Assembly: GCA_900472295.1 (NCBI GenBank)
Contig: UCIA01000028.1
Coordinates: 43,994 to 107,993 of the forward strand
From: Hyphomicrobiales bacterium
Lineage (GTDB): Bacteria > Pseudomonadota > Alphaproteobacteria > Rhizobiales > Rhizobiaceae
DNA length: 64,000 nucleotides
Direction of reading: 5' to 3'
Below, piece by piece: positions 31,950 to 40,892 of this stretch (positions are counted from its first letter, which is position 1; every line of letters starts with the position of its first letter). The position numbers and the translations under genes are program-made. The notes beneath the pieces were generated by a model. The model worked only from the letters and a program-made list of their open reading frames with translations, had not been told where the DNA came from and searched no databases.

Positions 31950-32791
31950 GCGAGAAAAAAACCGGCCGCGAGCGCGGCGAGGAATGGTGGCAGACCGGCA
32001 TCATCGAGATGAGCCCCGGCGTCATCCGGCTGCGCGGCTATGAGATCCAGGAGCTGATCGGCCGCGTCAGTTTTCCGGCCACGATCTGGCTGATGCTGCG
32101 CGGCGAATTGCCAAGCGAAGAGCAGGCGGCGCTGCTCGGCATCGCGCTGGGCGCGGCCGTCGACCACGGGCCGCAGGCGCCGTCGATCGCCATTGCCCGC
32201 ATGGCCATCACCTGCGGCGTCGGCATCAACAGCGCCATGGCCTCGGCCGTCAACGTGCTGGGCGACGTGCATGGCGGCGCCGGCGAACAGGCGCTGTCCT
32301 TCTATGGCGATATCGCCGTGGCGCTCGACCAGGGTGCGGCGCTCAACGAGGCGGTATCGGCGCGGCTCGACCGCTTCTTCGCCGAGGAGAAAGGCTATGT
32401 GCCGGGCTTTGGCCACCGCTTCCATCCGGTCGACCCGCGCGCGCCGCGGCTGATCGAGGTGACCCGCGATTTTGCCGCCCGCGGCGTCGTCAGCGGACGC
32501 TTCGCCGACATTGCAGAGGCCGTCGAGGCGGAGGTCGCCCGGCGCAAGGGGAAAAAAATACCGCTCAACATCGATGGCGCCACCGCCGTCATCTATGGCG
32601 AACTCGGTTTTCCGCCGCCGCTGACGCGTGGCCTGTTCGTGTTGTCGCGCTCGGTCGGAATCCTGGCGCATGCCTGGGAACAATCGCAGCAAAGCGAGCG
32701 CAACAAGGGGCCGCTGCCGCGCGAATGGCTGTGGGCCTATACCGGCACGCCGCTGCGGCCATTTCCCGTAGAGGATGACGAGCGCAAGTGA
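31946..32791 (+). CDS. Citryl-CoA lyase-like protein (citrate synthase fold)
   Basis: Short citrate-synthase homologue (281 aa; true citrate synthases have about 370-430). Catalytic positions are visible: His in LGDVHGGAGEQA, His in GFGHRFHPVDPR and Asp in NIDGATAVIYGELGFP. Short members of this type include citryl-CoA lyase, which cleaves citryl-CoA to acetyl-CoA and oxaloacetate, and the C-terminal domain of ATP citrate lyase. The start is the GTG at 31946 that overlaps the CoA-transferase stop; an upstream frame without ATG support lies inside that gene. Related acids such as citramalate or 2-methylcitrate are alternative substrates. Confidence 0.78.
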   Translation: MSEKKTGRERGEEWWQTGIIEMSPGVIRLRGYEIQELIGRVSFPATIWLMLRGELPSEEQAALLGIALGAAVDHGPQAPSIAIARMAITCGVGINSAMASAVNVLGDVHGGAGEQALSFYGDIAVALDQGAALNEAVSARLDRFFAEEKGYVPGFGHRFHPVDPRAPRLIEVTRDFAARGVVSGRFADIAEAVEAEVARRKGKKIPLNIDGATAVIYGELGFPPPLTRGLFVLSRSVGILAHAWEQSQQSERNKGPLPREWLWAYTGTPLRPFPVEDDERK

Positions 32792-32794
32792 GGC

Positions 32795-33271
32795 TCAGGC
32801 CGGGTCCGGCACTGTGGGCTGCGGGGGCGCCAAATTCGCCATCAGCGTCGAAAGATCGGGCTCATCGATGAGCAATGCCGCGTCCAGTGGCTTGAGCCAG
32901 GCCCGCTGCCGGCTTTTGGCCTCTTGCCAGTTGGCCAGCTCTTCCGAGACCTCCAGGAGGTAGACGACGACGTCGACGCGCACAAAACTGTGCTCCAGCC
33001 GCTTCCAGTAGGAGTATGTGCCGGCCGGCGTCTTGCGTGTCTTGCCCAGCACGCCGGCTTCTTCGCGCGCCTCGATGGTGGCGGCCTTGCGCCCGCTCTT
33101 GCCCTTCATCGGCCAGCCCTTCGGCACGATGAAGCGTTTCGTCGTGCGCGACGTGACCAGCATGACTTCGAAATTGCCTGAAACATCCAGGCGAAAGGGG
33201 ATGGCGGCGACCTGGCGAATCCGTTCGCCTCGCCTTGCCTTGCGCACCGCCTTTTTCTTCGTCGTCGCCAT
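32795..33271 (-). CDS. NUDIX hydrolase
   Basis: Pyrophosphohydrolase (158 aa) of the NUDIX superfamily. The box region GRKAATIEAREEAGVLG has the E-x2-EE-x-G core, with Ile in place of the usual Arg before the first Glu of REUxEE, but VPKGWPMKGKS before it is typical of diphosphoinositol polyphosphate-type enzymes in alphaproteobacteria. The N-terminal KKKAVRKARRGERIR is very basic. The start at 33271 (MATTKKK) is preferred; an extension to 33307 is possible. It converges on the citryl-CoA-lyase-like gene with a 3-bp gap. Confidence 0.82.
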   Translation of the reverse strand: MATTKKKAVRKARRGERIRQVAAIPFRLDVSGNFEVMLVTSRTTKRFIVPKGWPMKGKSGRKAATIEAREEAGVLGKTRKTPAGTYSYWKRLEHSFVRVDVVVYLLEVSEELANWQEAKSRQRAWLKPLDAALLIDEPDLSTLMANLAPPQPTVPDPA

Positions 33272-33393
33272 TTGCTGAAAACCCGGTCGACGGGCGCGCC
33301 GCCGCACGCCGCCTGCAAACCCTAGAAATGCCCGCGAGGCAATGGAGCATTCTTATTAAATAAGTCGACTAAGTAAATCGAAAGCGACCGATA

Positions 33394-33714
33394 TCAACGG
33401 CAAACACGCACAATCTGGTTGTTGACGATCTGAATCGGGCAAGCTTGCCTGACGACAGGCACTTCGGGGCGCGGTTGCGGCACGATCCGGCGATCCTGCT
33501 CGCGATATTGCTGCTGCTGTTGCTGGAACTGCTGCCGCTGCAGGCTGTTGCGCAACTGCTGCAGCTGATTTTGCTGGATCAGCCGGTTGGTGCTGGGATT
33601 GACGGCCTGCGCCGAGGCAGATTGCGCCATGCCCGGCAACGTCGCCGCAGCCAGCACCGCCGATATCAGGACCGTCGATAGACGAAGCGTCGACATCCGT
33701 TCATTCCCGTTCAA
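33394..33714 (-). CDS. Small secreted glutamine-rich protein
   Basis: Hypothetical protein (106 aa, or 100 from the ATG at 33696). An N-terminal signal peptide ends near AQSASAQA. The mature part is dominated by glutamine (NSLQRQQFQQQQQQYREQ) and then a proline-rich link and a C-terminal segment with two cysteines (QACPIQIVNNQIVRVC), probably one disulphide. I recognise no family. Such short Gln-rich exported proteins occur widely in Mesorhizobium-like genomes. Its neighbours give no functional hint. Confidence 0.6.
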   Translation of the reverse strand: MNGNERMSTLRLSTVLISAVLAAATLPGMAQSASAQAVNPSTNRLIQQNQLQQLRNSLQRQQFQQQQQQYREQDRRIVPQPRPEVPVVRQACPIQIVNNQIVRVCR

Positions 33715-33895
33715 AACATTCTCTCCTCCCTATATAGGGCGTCCGTCCCGATCTGCCACGCGCCACCGAAATCAGCGGATCGTGTGGCGGAAGCGATCTG
33801 CCCGCACTTGACAGAAAAGCTCGATTGACCGCTCTATCGGGCGCGGGCCCTGGGCTCAATCGCGGCTGGCTCGGGGCGCAATCGGGAGCATATTG

Positions 33896-34486
33896 ATGAA
33901 AAGCAGGCAAGTATATTTCGCGGCGATACTGGGGTGCGTCTGTATCCTCGGCTCGGGAGCGGTCGCGGCGCAGACCAAGACCGACAAGGCAGCGCCTGCT
34001 GCGACGGCGCCTGCCCCTGCTGCCGGCCCGTCATTGCCTGGCGGTGCGTCGGCGCTGTCCGAGACGCATGGCGACTGGACGGTCAATTGCCAGATAGCGG
34101 GCGCGGCCAAGGTCTGCAGCCTTTCGCATCAACAGTTCAACAAGCAAAACAACCAGCGCCTGCTGGCCATAGAGCTGTCGAGCAAGAGCGGCGAGGATGC
34201 GACCGGTACGCTCGCTTTGCCTTTCGGCCTGGCGCTGGCCAAAGGCGTCAGCCTGACGATCGACGACCAGAAGCTGGAAGGCAGCCTGCCGTTCAACACC
34301 TGCCAGGCCGTCGGCTGCCTGGTGCCGGTGGCGTTCGACGCCGCGGTCACGCCGCTGCTGAAGGCAGCCACCACGCTGAAGATCGACGCCTTTGCCGCCG
34401 ACACCGGGCAAGCGGTGAGTTTCACCGTACCGCTCAACGGCTTTGGTGGTGCGCTGGCGCGGACCGCGGAATTGTCGGCGGACTGA
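33896..34486 (+). CDS. Invasion associated locus B (IalB) family protein
   Basis: Periplasmic protein (196 aa) of the IalB family, widespread in Rhizobiales and first named in Bartonella, where it affects erythrocyte invasion. A signal peptide ends near VAAQTK, an Ala/Pro linker covers about 28-48, and the core begins ETHGDWTVNCQ. Four cysteines (CQ, CSLSH, NTCQA, GCLVP) probably form disulphides. The role in free-living or symbiotic bacteria is unknown; envelope stability is often suggested. ATG at 33896 with GGGAG upstream. It converges on kdpE. Confidence 0.85.
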   Translation: MKSRQVYFAAILGCVCILGSGAVAAQTKTDKAAPAATAPAPAAGPSLPGGASALSETHGDWTVNCQIAGAAKVCSLSHQQFNKQNNQRLLAIELSSKSGEDATGTLALPFGLALAKGVSLTIDDQKLEGSLPFNTCQAVGCLVPVAFDAAVTPLLKAATTLKIDAFAADTGQAVSFTVPLNGFGGALARTAELSAD

Positions 34487-34500
34487 GGAAACGCGCCCGA

Positions 34501-35193
34501 TCACTCAACCTCGCGCAGCCGGTAGCCCACACCGGTCTCGGTGGTGATGTAGCGCGGCTGGTCGGGCGACTTTTCGATCTTCTGCCTGAGCTGGCGGACA
34601 TAGACCCTGAGATACTGCACGTCGGTCGAATCGCCCCACACCTGCTTGAGCAGGAAATGGTGGGTCAGCACCTTGCCGGCGTGCTGCACCAGAATGCGTA
34701 GTATGTCGTATTCCTTCGGCGAGAGTTTTATCTCCTTGCCCTCGACCTTTACGATGCGCTTGACCAGGTCGACGCTGAGATCGCCGGTGTGGAACACCGG
34801 CTTCTCGCCCTGCTGCTGGAATTTGTGGCGCAGCGCCACGCGGATGCGGGCAACCAGTTCATTCATGCCGAACGGTTTAGTGATGTAGTCGTCGGCCCCT
34901 AGCTCCAGTGCCTGGACGATGCCGGCCTCGTCGGTGCGGCTGGACAGGATGACCACGGGAACATCGAGGCCGTCGTCGCGCCATTTGCGCAACAATTCAT
35001 GGCCACTCATGCCAGGCAGGCCGAGATCGAGCAGGATCAGATCCGGCTTTTGCGCGTCGACAAGCTCGATCGCGGCTCTGGCGTTGGGCGCCTCGCTGAC
35101 CGCATAGCCCTGGCTGCCGAGGCCGACACGCAGCAGTTTGCGGATCGGCGGCTCGTCATCGACGACCAGTATGTTGACGTTGGAATTTGTCAT
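34501..35193 (-). CDS. kdpE: Two-component response regulator KdpE
   Basis: OmpR-type DNA-binding regulator (230 aa) that activates kdp under potassium limitation. Receiver domain about 7-120 with the phosphorylated Asp56 in LILLDLGLPG, Thr/Lys switch residues in DDYITKPFG; winged HTH at about 135-228 with KLSPKEYDILRILVQHAG and YLRVYVRQLRQKIE. The ATG overlaps the kdpD stop by 4 bp. It is the last gene of the kdp cluster. A site matching its known DNA target is found upstream of the cluster at 43000-43016. Confidence 0.95.
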   Translation of the reverse strand: MTNSNVNILVVDDEPPIRKLLRVGLGSQGYAVSEAPNARAAIELVDAQKPDLILLDLGLPGMSGHELLRKWRDDGLDVPVVILSSRTDEAGIVQALELGADDYITKPFGMNELVARIRVALRHKFQQQGEKPVFHTGDLSVDLVKRIVKVEGKEIKLSPKEYDILRILVQHAGKVLTHHFLLKQVWGDSTDVQYLRVYVRQLRQKIEKSPDQPRYITTETGVGYRLREVE

Positions 35194-37925
35194 CCCGGAT
35201 CACCAGATGTTTGCCCGTCCGCGCTCTGTTCGTCCATGCCGGGCGATTGTACCGGCCTCGGCATGCGGATGGTGAAGACCGCGCCCGGGCGGTCGCTGCG
35301 GTTCGCCGCCGTGATCGTGCCACCCATCGCCTCGATGAAGCCGCGGCAGATCGACAGGCCGAGCCCGGTGCCGGCCTGGACCTGGTCGCGCTTGCGCACC
35401 CGGTAGAAGCTGTCGAAGATGCGCTCCAGGTCGGTGGGCGGAATGCCCGGTCCCTCATCCATGACCTGCAGGACGACGGAGCCATTGTCGACCCAGCCCT
35501 GCAGCCGGATGGTCGATGTGGGCGGCGCGTATTTGGCGGCATTGTCGAGCAGATTGAACAGCACCTGCTCGAACAGGACGGGATCGAGCTTCAGCATCGG
35601 CAGGTCGGCCGGAATATCGACCTCGGTCTCGTGGTCGGCTGTGATCTTGCGCGCCCTTTGCAAGGCAGAGCCGACGACATCGCCGACATAGTGGAGGGCG
35701 AAATTCGGCTCCATGGCGCCGGATTCGATCTTGGTCATGTCGAGCAGATTGGCGATGAAGCGGTTCAGCCGCTCGGATTCATCCAGCACCGTGGTCAGCA
35801 ACTCAGCCCGATCGTTCTCGGGCAATGAGGGCGCGAATTCCCGCAGCGTGCCGGCGGCGCCCATGATGGCAGCCAGCGGCGTCTTCAGATCATGCGAGAT
35901 CGAGGTCAGCAGAGCCGAGCGCAGGCGGTCGGCCTCGGCCGCCAACCTGGCGCGGTCGACATCGGCGACCAGCTGGATGCGCTCGATGGCGACCGCCGCC
36001 TGGTCGGCCAGCGCATCGAGCAGCCGCTGCTGCTCGGGCGTCAGCAGCGGCCCCTGCTTGTCATTGTCGAGGCCGACGACGCCGATGGCCGTGCGTGCGG
36101 TGCGCAAGGGGAGATAGAGGCGCTTGGCGCCGGGCAGCGTGTCGGCGCCGCGGCCGGCGGCGCGGTTGTGCTCCCAGGCCCAGCGGGCAGCGGCGATGTC
36201 GGCCTCGGCCAGTGTGTCGTCGGGCGGATAGCCGGCCTTCACGGTGATCGAGCCGTCTTCCGGCAAAAGCAGCACCACGCGCAGCTTCAGCATCGAGGCG
36301 ATCTGGAAGGCGGTGGCCCACAAAACGTCGTCGAGCGTGCCGGCGCCGGCGAGTTTCTTGGAGAATAAGTAGATGTCTTCCGTCGCTCGCGCCCGGGAGC
36401 GGGCGGCGACCGCCTGGCGCTGCACGCGCGCCGTCAGATTGCTGGCGATGACGGCGACGACGAGGAAGACGGCGAGCGCAACAATACTTTCCGGATCGCG
36501 GATCGTCAGCGTGTAACGTGGCTCGAGGAAAAAATAGTTGAAGGCAAAGGCGCTGGCGACGCAGGCGTACAAAGCCGGCCACAGACCGCCGGCCACCGCC
36601 GATGTCAGCACGCCGATGAGAAAGATGATCGCGAGATTGCGGACGTCGAGAAACTGATCGAGCAGGACGGCGAAGCCGAGCGAGCCGGCAACGAAGGCCG
36701 TCGCCTTGAGATAGGGCCAGACATCGAACTGCCATTGTTCGTCCGCCGCTTTGAGGTTCCTCGAAGCCGCCTCGGCGTTGCGTTCGGTTCCTGAAATAAC
36801 ATGGACGCTGATGTCGCCGGCATTGCGGATCAGATCGTAGGTGAGCGAGCCTTCGATCAGTTCGCGCCAGCGCGAACGGGTCGGCCTGCCGACGACGATA
36901 TGGGTGAAGTTGTTGGCCGTGGCGTGGCGCACGATATCCTGGGCGACGTTCTGGCCTGGAATAGTCGTCACCTCGGCGCCGAGCTGCTCGGCCAGGCGCA
37001 AGAGCGTCGCCAGCCGGTCCTTGTCGTCCTCGGACATGGCGGCGGAGCGCGGCGTATCGACATGCAGCGCCGTCCATGGCGCGCGCAGCCTGTCGGCAAG
37101 CCGGCGCGCATAGCGGATGCGGGAGGCTCCGCCCGGACGCGCATCGACGCAGACCAGCACTCTTTCGCCCGCTGCCCAAGGACCCTGGATAGCGTGCGCC
37201 TGCATGTGGCTGACCAACTGCTCATCGACACGCTGGGCGGTGCGGCGCAGTGCCAGCTCCCTGAGTGCGGTCAGGTTGCCCGGCGAGAAATAGTTCTCGA
37301 CCGCGCGCTGGGCGGTGTTGGGGAAATAGACCTTGCCTTCCTTCAGGCGCTTGATCAGGTCGTCGGGCGTGAGGTCGATGATCTCGATGTCGTCGGCCTG
37401 GTCGATGATGGAATCGGGAACCGTTTCGCGCACCCTGACGCGGGTGATCTGCGCCACCACATCGTTCAGGCTCTCGACATGCTGGATGTTGAGCGTGGTG
37501 TACACGTCGATGCCGCGCCTCAGGATTTCCTGGACGTCGAGATAACGCTTGGGGTGGCGGCTGCCCGGCGCGTTGGTGTGGGCAAGCTCGTCAACGAGCA
37601 CCAGCGCCGGTCGGCGGGCGAGGATGGCATCGATGTCCATCTCGTCCAGAACACGGCCCTTGTAGTCGACCTTCTGGCGCGGGATGACCTCGTAGCCTTC
37701 CACCAGGGCCAGGGTTTCCTTGCGGCCGTGGGTTTCGACGATGCCGATCACCACGTCGACGCCGTCGGCCAGCCTGGCGCGGCCCGCCATCAGCATTTCA
37801 TAGGTCTTGCCGACGCCCGGCGCTGCGCCCAGGAATATCCGCAGACGGCCGCGCTCTTCCCGTTCCGCATGCTCAAGCAGTGCGTCCGGAGAGGGTCTGT
37901 TGTCGTTGCTTCTGTCGTCCGGCAT
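35190..37925 (-). CDS. kdpD: Potassium-responsive sensor histidine kinase KdpD
   Basis: Sensor kinase (911 aa). The N-terminal KdpD domain has Walker A GAAPGVGKT at 33-41 and a VDELAHTN Walker B-like stretch; a USP-like domain is at about 250-375; four helices lie at about 405-495. A GAF domain covers about 520-655; the HisKA region has the phosphorylated His in SISHDLKTPLAAI (about 690); the ATPase domain has DEGPGIP and GTGLGLSICRG. The kinase controls its own phosphatase activity towards KdpE. It overlaps kdpE by 4 bp and is separated from kdpC by 68 bp with a hairpin. Confidence 0.96.
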   Translation of the reverse strand: MPDDRSNDNRPSPDALLEHAEREERGRLRIFLGAAPGVGKTYEMLMAGRARLADGVDVVIGIVETHGRKETLALVEGYEVIPRQKVDYKGRVLDEMDIDAILARRPALVLVDELAHTNAPGSRHPKRYLDVQEILRRGIDVYTTLNIQHVESLNDVVAQITRVRVRETVPDSIIDQADDIEIIDLTPDDLIKRLKEGKVYFPNTAQRAVENYFSPGNLTALRELALRRTAQRVDEQLVSHMQAHAIQGPWAAGERVLVCVDARPGGASRIRYARRLADRLRAPWTALHVDTPRSAAMSEDDKDRLATLLRLAEQLGAEVTTIPGQNVAQDIVRHATANNFTHIVVGRPTRSRWRELIEGSLTYDLIRNAGDISVHVISGTERNAEAASRNLKAADEQWQFDVWPYLKATAFVAGSLGFAVLLDQFLDVRNLAIIFLIGVLTSAVAGGLWPALYACVASAFAFNYFFLEPRYTLTIRDPESIVALAVFLVVAVIASNLTARVQRQAVAARSRARATEDIYLFSKKLAGAGTLDDVLWATAFQIASMLKLRVVLLLPEDGSITVKAGYPPDDTLAEADIAAARWAWEHNRAAGRGADTLPGAKRLYLPLRTARTAIGVVGLDNDKQGPLLTPEQQRLLDALADQAAVAIERIQLVADVDRARLAAEADRLRSALLTSISHDLKTPLAAIMGAAGTLREFAPSLPENDRAELLTTVLDESERLNRFIANLLDMTKIESGAMEPNFALHYVGDVVGSALQRARKITADHETEVDIPADLPMLKLDPVLFEQVLFNLLDNAAKYAPPTSTIRLQGWVDNGSVVLQVMDEGPGIPPTDLERIFDSFYRVRKRDQVQAGTGLGLSICRGFIEAMGGTITAANRSDRPGAVFTIRMPRPVQSPGMDEQSADGQTSGDPG

Positions 37926-37943
37926 CAGGCTCGATCATGAACG

Positions 37944-37972
37944 GCGCCGGGGATGGTGTCGATCCCCGGCGC
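37944..37972. terminator. Hairpin between kdpC and kdpD
   Basis: A perfect 11-bp stem (GCGCCGGGGAT with ATCCCCGGCGC, 7-nt loop). A TTTTGCTTT run follows on the plus strand, opposite to the direction of the kdp genes. For the kdp transcript it is a strong stem without a T-run. It could attenuate kdpDE expression or protect the kdpFABC mRNA end. Confidence 0.5.
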
Positions 37973-37993
37973 TTTTGCTTTAACGACTGTCTC

Positions 37994-38560
37994 TCATTGC
38001 TTGGTATCGTCCAGCGCGAGGTTCAGCGCCAGCACATTGACGACCGGCTCGCCGAGGAAGCCGAGTTCGCGGCCCTCGACATGGCTGTCGACAAGCGCCT
38101 TGACCTTGGCTTCGTCGAAGCCCCTGGCCTTGGCCACGCGAGCGACCTGGAAATAGGCGGCGTCCGGGCTGATGTCGGGGTCGAGGCCGCTGCCGGATGT
38201 CGTCACCAGATCCATCGGCACAGGCTGGTTCGGGTTCTCCGCCTTCAGCTTTTCGGCATCGGCCTTGATGCGGTCGATCAGCTTGGGGTTGGTCGGGCCG
38301 AGATTGGAGCCGCTCGAGGCGGCGGCGTTGTAGCCGTCGCCGGCAGCCGAGAGGCGGCCATGGAAGTACTTGTCGCCGGCAAAGCCCTGGCCGATCAGCT
38401 CGGAGCCTATGACCGTGCCGTTCTTCTCGATCAGGCTGCCATTGGCCTGGTGCGGAAACAGAGCCTGGGCGATACCGGTCATGCCGATCGGATAGATCAG
38501 GCCGGTCAGCACCGTGAAAAAGACAATCATGACGATTGCGGGTCGTATCTGGGTGAGCAT
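37994..38560 (-). CDS. kdpC: Potassium-transporting ATPase subunit KdpC
   Basis: Single-pass membrane subunit (188 aa) that stabilises KdpFABC and raises nucleotide affinity. The transmembrane helix is at about 8-30 (IVMIVFFTVLTGLIYPIGMTG in part). The conserved periplasmic segments KYFHGRLSAAGDGYNAAASSGSN (split at 85-107) and TSGSGLDPDISPDAAYFQVARVA are present. It follows kdpB by 12 bp. Confidence 0.95.
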   Translation of the reverse strand: MLTQIRPAIVMIVFFTVLTGLIYPIGMTGIAQALFPHQANGSLIEKNGTVIGSELIGQGFAGDKYFHGRLSAAGDGYNAAASSGSNLGPTNPKLIDRIKADAEKLKAENPNQPVPMDLVTTSGSGLDPDISPDAAYFQVARVAKARGFDEAKVKALVDSHVEGRELGFLGEPVVNVLALNLALDDTKQ

Positions 38561-38572
38561 GGACGTGTTTCC

Positions 38573-40666
38573 TTAAGCGAGGCCGAGGCCGGTGACGATC
38601 ATGTCGATCGCCTTGATGCCGACGAAGGGAACGATGATGCCGCCGAGGCCGTAAACCAGCAGGTTGCGGCTGAGCAGGGCGCCGGCGCCGATGGCGCGGT
38701 ATTTGACGCCTTTCAGCGACAGCGGGATCAGCGCGATGATGATCAGCGCGTTGAAGATGATGGCCGACAGGATGGCGCTTTGCGGCGTCGCCAGATGCAT
38801 GATGTTGAGCGCCTGCAGCGGCCCGGTGGTGTGCCCAGGTGCGACGTAGAAGACGGCGAACATCGCCGGGATGATGGCGAAGTATTTGGCAACGTCGTTG
38901 GCGATTGAGAAGGTCGTCAGCGAGCCGCGCGTCATCAGCAGCGCCTTGCCGATCTCGACGATCTCGATCAGCTTGGTCGGGTCGCTATCGAGGTCGACCA
39001 TGTTGCCGGCCTCACGCGCCGCCACCGTGCCGGTGTTCATGGCGACGCCGACATCGGCCTGGGCAAGGGCCGGCGCGTCGTTGGTGCCGTCGCCGCACAT
39101 GGCGACCAGCTTGCCCTTGGCCTGTTCGTCGCGGATCAGCTTCAGCTTGTCTTCCGGCGTTGCCTGGGCAAGAAAGTCGTCGACGCCGGCTTCGGCCGCG
39201 ATTGCCGCCGCCGTCATCGGATTGTCGCCGGTGATCATCACGGTGCGGATGCCCATCTTGCGCAGTTCGGCAAAGCGTTCGCGGATGCCGCCCTTGACGA
39301 TGTCCTTGAGGTGGACGACGCCGAGCAGGCGTCCGTCGCGCTCGACCGCCAGCGGCGTGCCGCCCGCCTTGGCGATCTCGTCGGCTATCGCCTGCAGGTC
39401 GCGGACGGTGTCGGTGCCGGGCCGTGTGCTGTGGGTGGCCGAGGTCGACTGGCTGACATAGGCGAGAACCGAGTCGACGGCGCCCTTGCGAACCGACGAG
39501 CCATCGATGTCGACGCCGCTCATGCGGGTCTGCGCGGTGAAGGGCACGAAGGTGGCATGCAATGTCGCCATGTCACGGGCGCGTATGCCGTATTTCTCCT
39601 TGGCCAGCACGACGATCGAGCGTCCCTCAGGCGTCTCGTCGGCGAGCGAGGCAAGCTGCGCCGCATCGGCCAGTTCCTGCTCGGTCACACCTTTCACCGG
39701 GCGGAACTCGGTCGCCTGGCGGTTGCCCAGCGTAATCGTGCCGGTCTTGTCGAGCAGCAGCGTGTCGACGTCGCCGGCAGCTTCGACGGCGCGGCCGGAC
39801 ATGGCCAGCACGTTGAAGCGCACCAGGCGGTCCATGCCGGCAATGCCGATGGCCGACAGCAAGGCGCCGATGGTGGTCGGGATCAGGGTGACGAACAGCG
39901 CGACCAGCACCGTCACCGGGATATAGCCGCCGGAATAGGAGGCAAAGCTCGGGATCGTTGCGGTGGCAAGCACGAAGATCAGCGTCATGCCGACGAGCAG
40001 GATGTTGAGCGCGATCTCGTTCGGCGTCTTCTGGCGCGAGGCGCCCTCGACCAGCGAAATCATGCGGTCGAGGAAGGTGTGGCCGGAGGCGGCGGTGATG
40101 CGCACGCGGATCCAGTCGGACAGAACCTGCGTGCCGCCGGTGACAGCCGAACGGTCGCCGCCGGATTCGCGGATGACCGGTGCCGATTCGCCGGTGATCG
40201 CCGCCTCGTTGACCGAAGCCACGCCTTCGACCACTTCGCCGTCGGACGGGATGATGTCGCCGGCTTCGACCAGCACGATGTCGCCGACCTTCAGGCTGGT
40301 GCCGGGCACCAGCTTGAATTTTGAGCGGTCATCGCCGGCAAGCAGCTTGGCCTGGGTCTCGGTGCGCGCCTTGCGCAGCGAGTCGGCCTGCGCCTTGCCG
40401 CGGCCTTCGGCGACGGCTTCGGCGAAGTTGGCGAACAGCACGGTGAACCACAGCCAGATGATGATCTGCAGCGTGAAGCTGAAATCGCCGCCGCCGGTGA
40501 AGCGGTCCCTGACGAACAGGACCGTGGTCAGCAGCGACACAACGGCGACGACGAACATCACCGGGTTCTTGACCAAAGTGCGGGGGTCGAGTTTCCTGAA
40601 GGCGCCGCCGATGGCGGGCCACAGGATGCGGGCATCCATGATGCTCGCGGATTTGGACTGGCTCAT
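38573..40666 (-). CDS. kdpB: Potassium-transporting ATPase ATP-binding subunit KdpB
   Basis: P-type ATPase catalytic subunit (697 aa) that drives potassium uptake by KdpFABC. The phosphorylation site is Asp306 in LLLDKTGTIT. The A-domain TGES motif is at 158-161; its serine is the residue whose phosphorylation shuts off the E. coli pump at high potassium, so that control may be conserved. GDGTNDAPALAQADVG lies in the P-domain. About seven helices. The ATG overlaps the stop of the 73-aa small membrane ORF just upstream (ATGA). Confidence 0.97.
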   Translation of the reverse strand: MSQSKSASIMDARILWPAIGGAFRKLDPRTLVKNPVMFVVAVVSLLTTVLFVRDRFTGGGDFSFTLQIIIWLWFTVLFANFAEAVAEGRGKAQADSLRKARTETQAKLLAGDDRSKFKLVPGTSLKVGDIVLVEAGDIIPSDGEVVEGVASVNEAAITGESAPVIRESGGDRSAVTGGTQVLSDWIRVRITAASGHTFLDRMISLVEGASRQKTPNEIALNILLVGMTLIFVLATATIPSFASYSGGYIPVTVLVALFVTLIPTTIGALLSAIGIAGMDRLVRFNVLAMSGRAVEAAGDVDTLLLDKTGTITLGNRQATEFRPVKGVTEQELADAAQLASLADETPEGRSIVVLAKEKYGIRARDMATLHATFVPFTAQTRMSGVDIDGSSVRKGAVDSVLAYVSQSTSATHSTRPGTDTVRDLQAIADEIAKAGGTPLAVERDGRLLGVVHLKDIVKGGIRERFAELRKMGIRTVMITGDNPMTAAAIAAEAGVDDFLAQATPEDKLKLIRDEQAKGKLVAMCGDGTNDAPALAQADVGVAMNTGTVAAREAGNMVDLDSDPTKLIEIVEIGKALLMTRGSLTTFSIANDVAKYFAIIPAMFAVFYVAPGHTTGPLQALNIMHLATPQSAILSAIIFNALIIIALIPLSLKGVKYRAIGAGALLSRNLLVYGLGGIIVPFVGIKAIDMIVTGLGLA

Positions 40667-40884
40667 TTGGTGGCTCCAGTATCTGAAATGTTGGCCGGCA
40701 CCGATCGATCGGATGCCGAAAATGGCGGGCCATAGGCCAGCAGCCAGATCACGATCATGACTGCCGCGATGCCGAGGAAGGTGGACACGCTGGGGAAGGG
40801 AGGGGGAGTTGCCTCCCCCTCATTGCCGACCCGTGGGGCGGATCGTGGCCGTGCTTTCCCGAGTTTGGGTTTGAACAGGGACAT
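40663..40884 (-). CDS. Small single-pass membrane protein coupled between kdpA and kdpB
   Basis: A 73-aa ORF lies between kdpA and kdpB. The basic, proline-containing N-terminus (MSLFKPKLGKARPRSAP) is followed by one hydrophobic helix at about 34-49 (FLGIAAVMIVIWLLAY) and a short polar tail. Its ATG is eight bases after the kdpA stop with GAGG before it; its stop overlaps the kdpB ATG. E. coli kdp has no gene at this place. Codon use is like its neighbours. The position suggests a subunit or assembly factor of the pump. Function not established to my knowledge. Confidence 0.7.
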   Translation of the reverse strand: MSLFKPKLGKARPRSAPRVGNEGEATPPPFPSVSTFLGIAAVMIVIWLLAYGPPFSASDRSVPANISDTGATK

Positions 40885-40892
40885 GACAAGCC

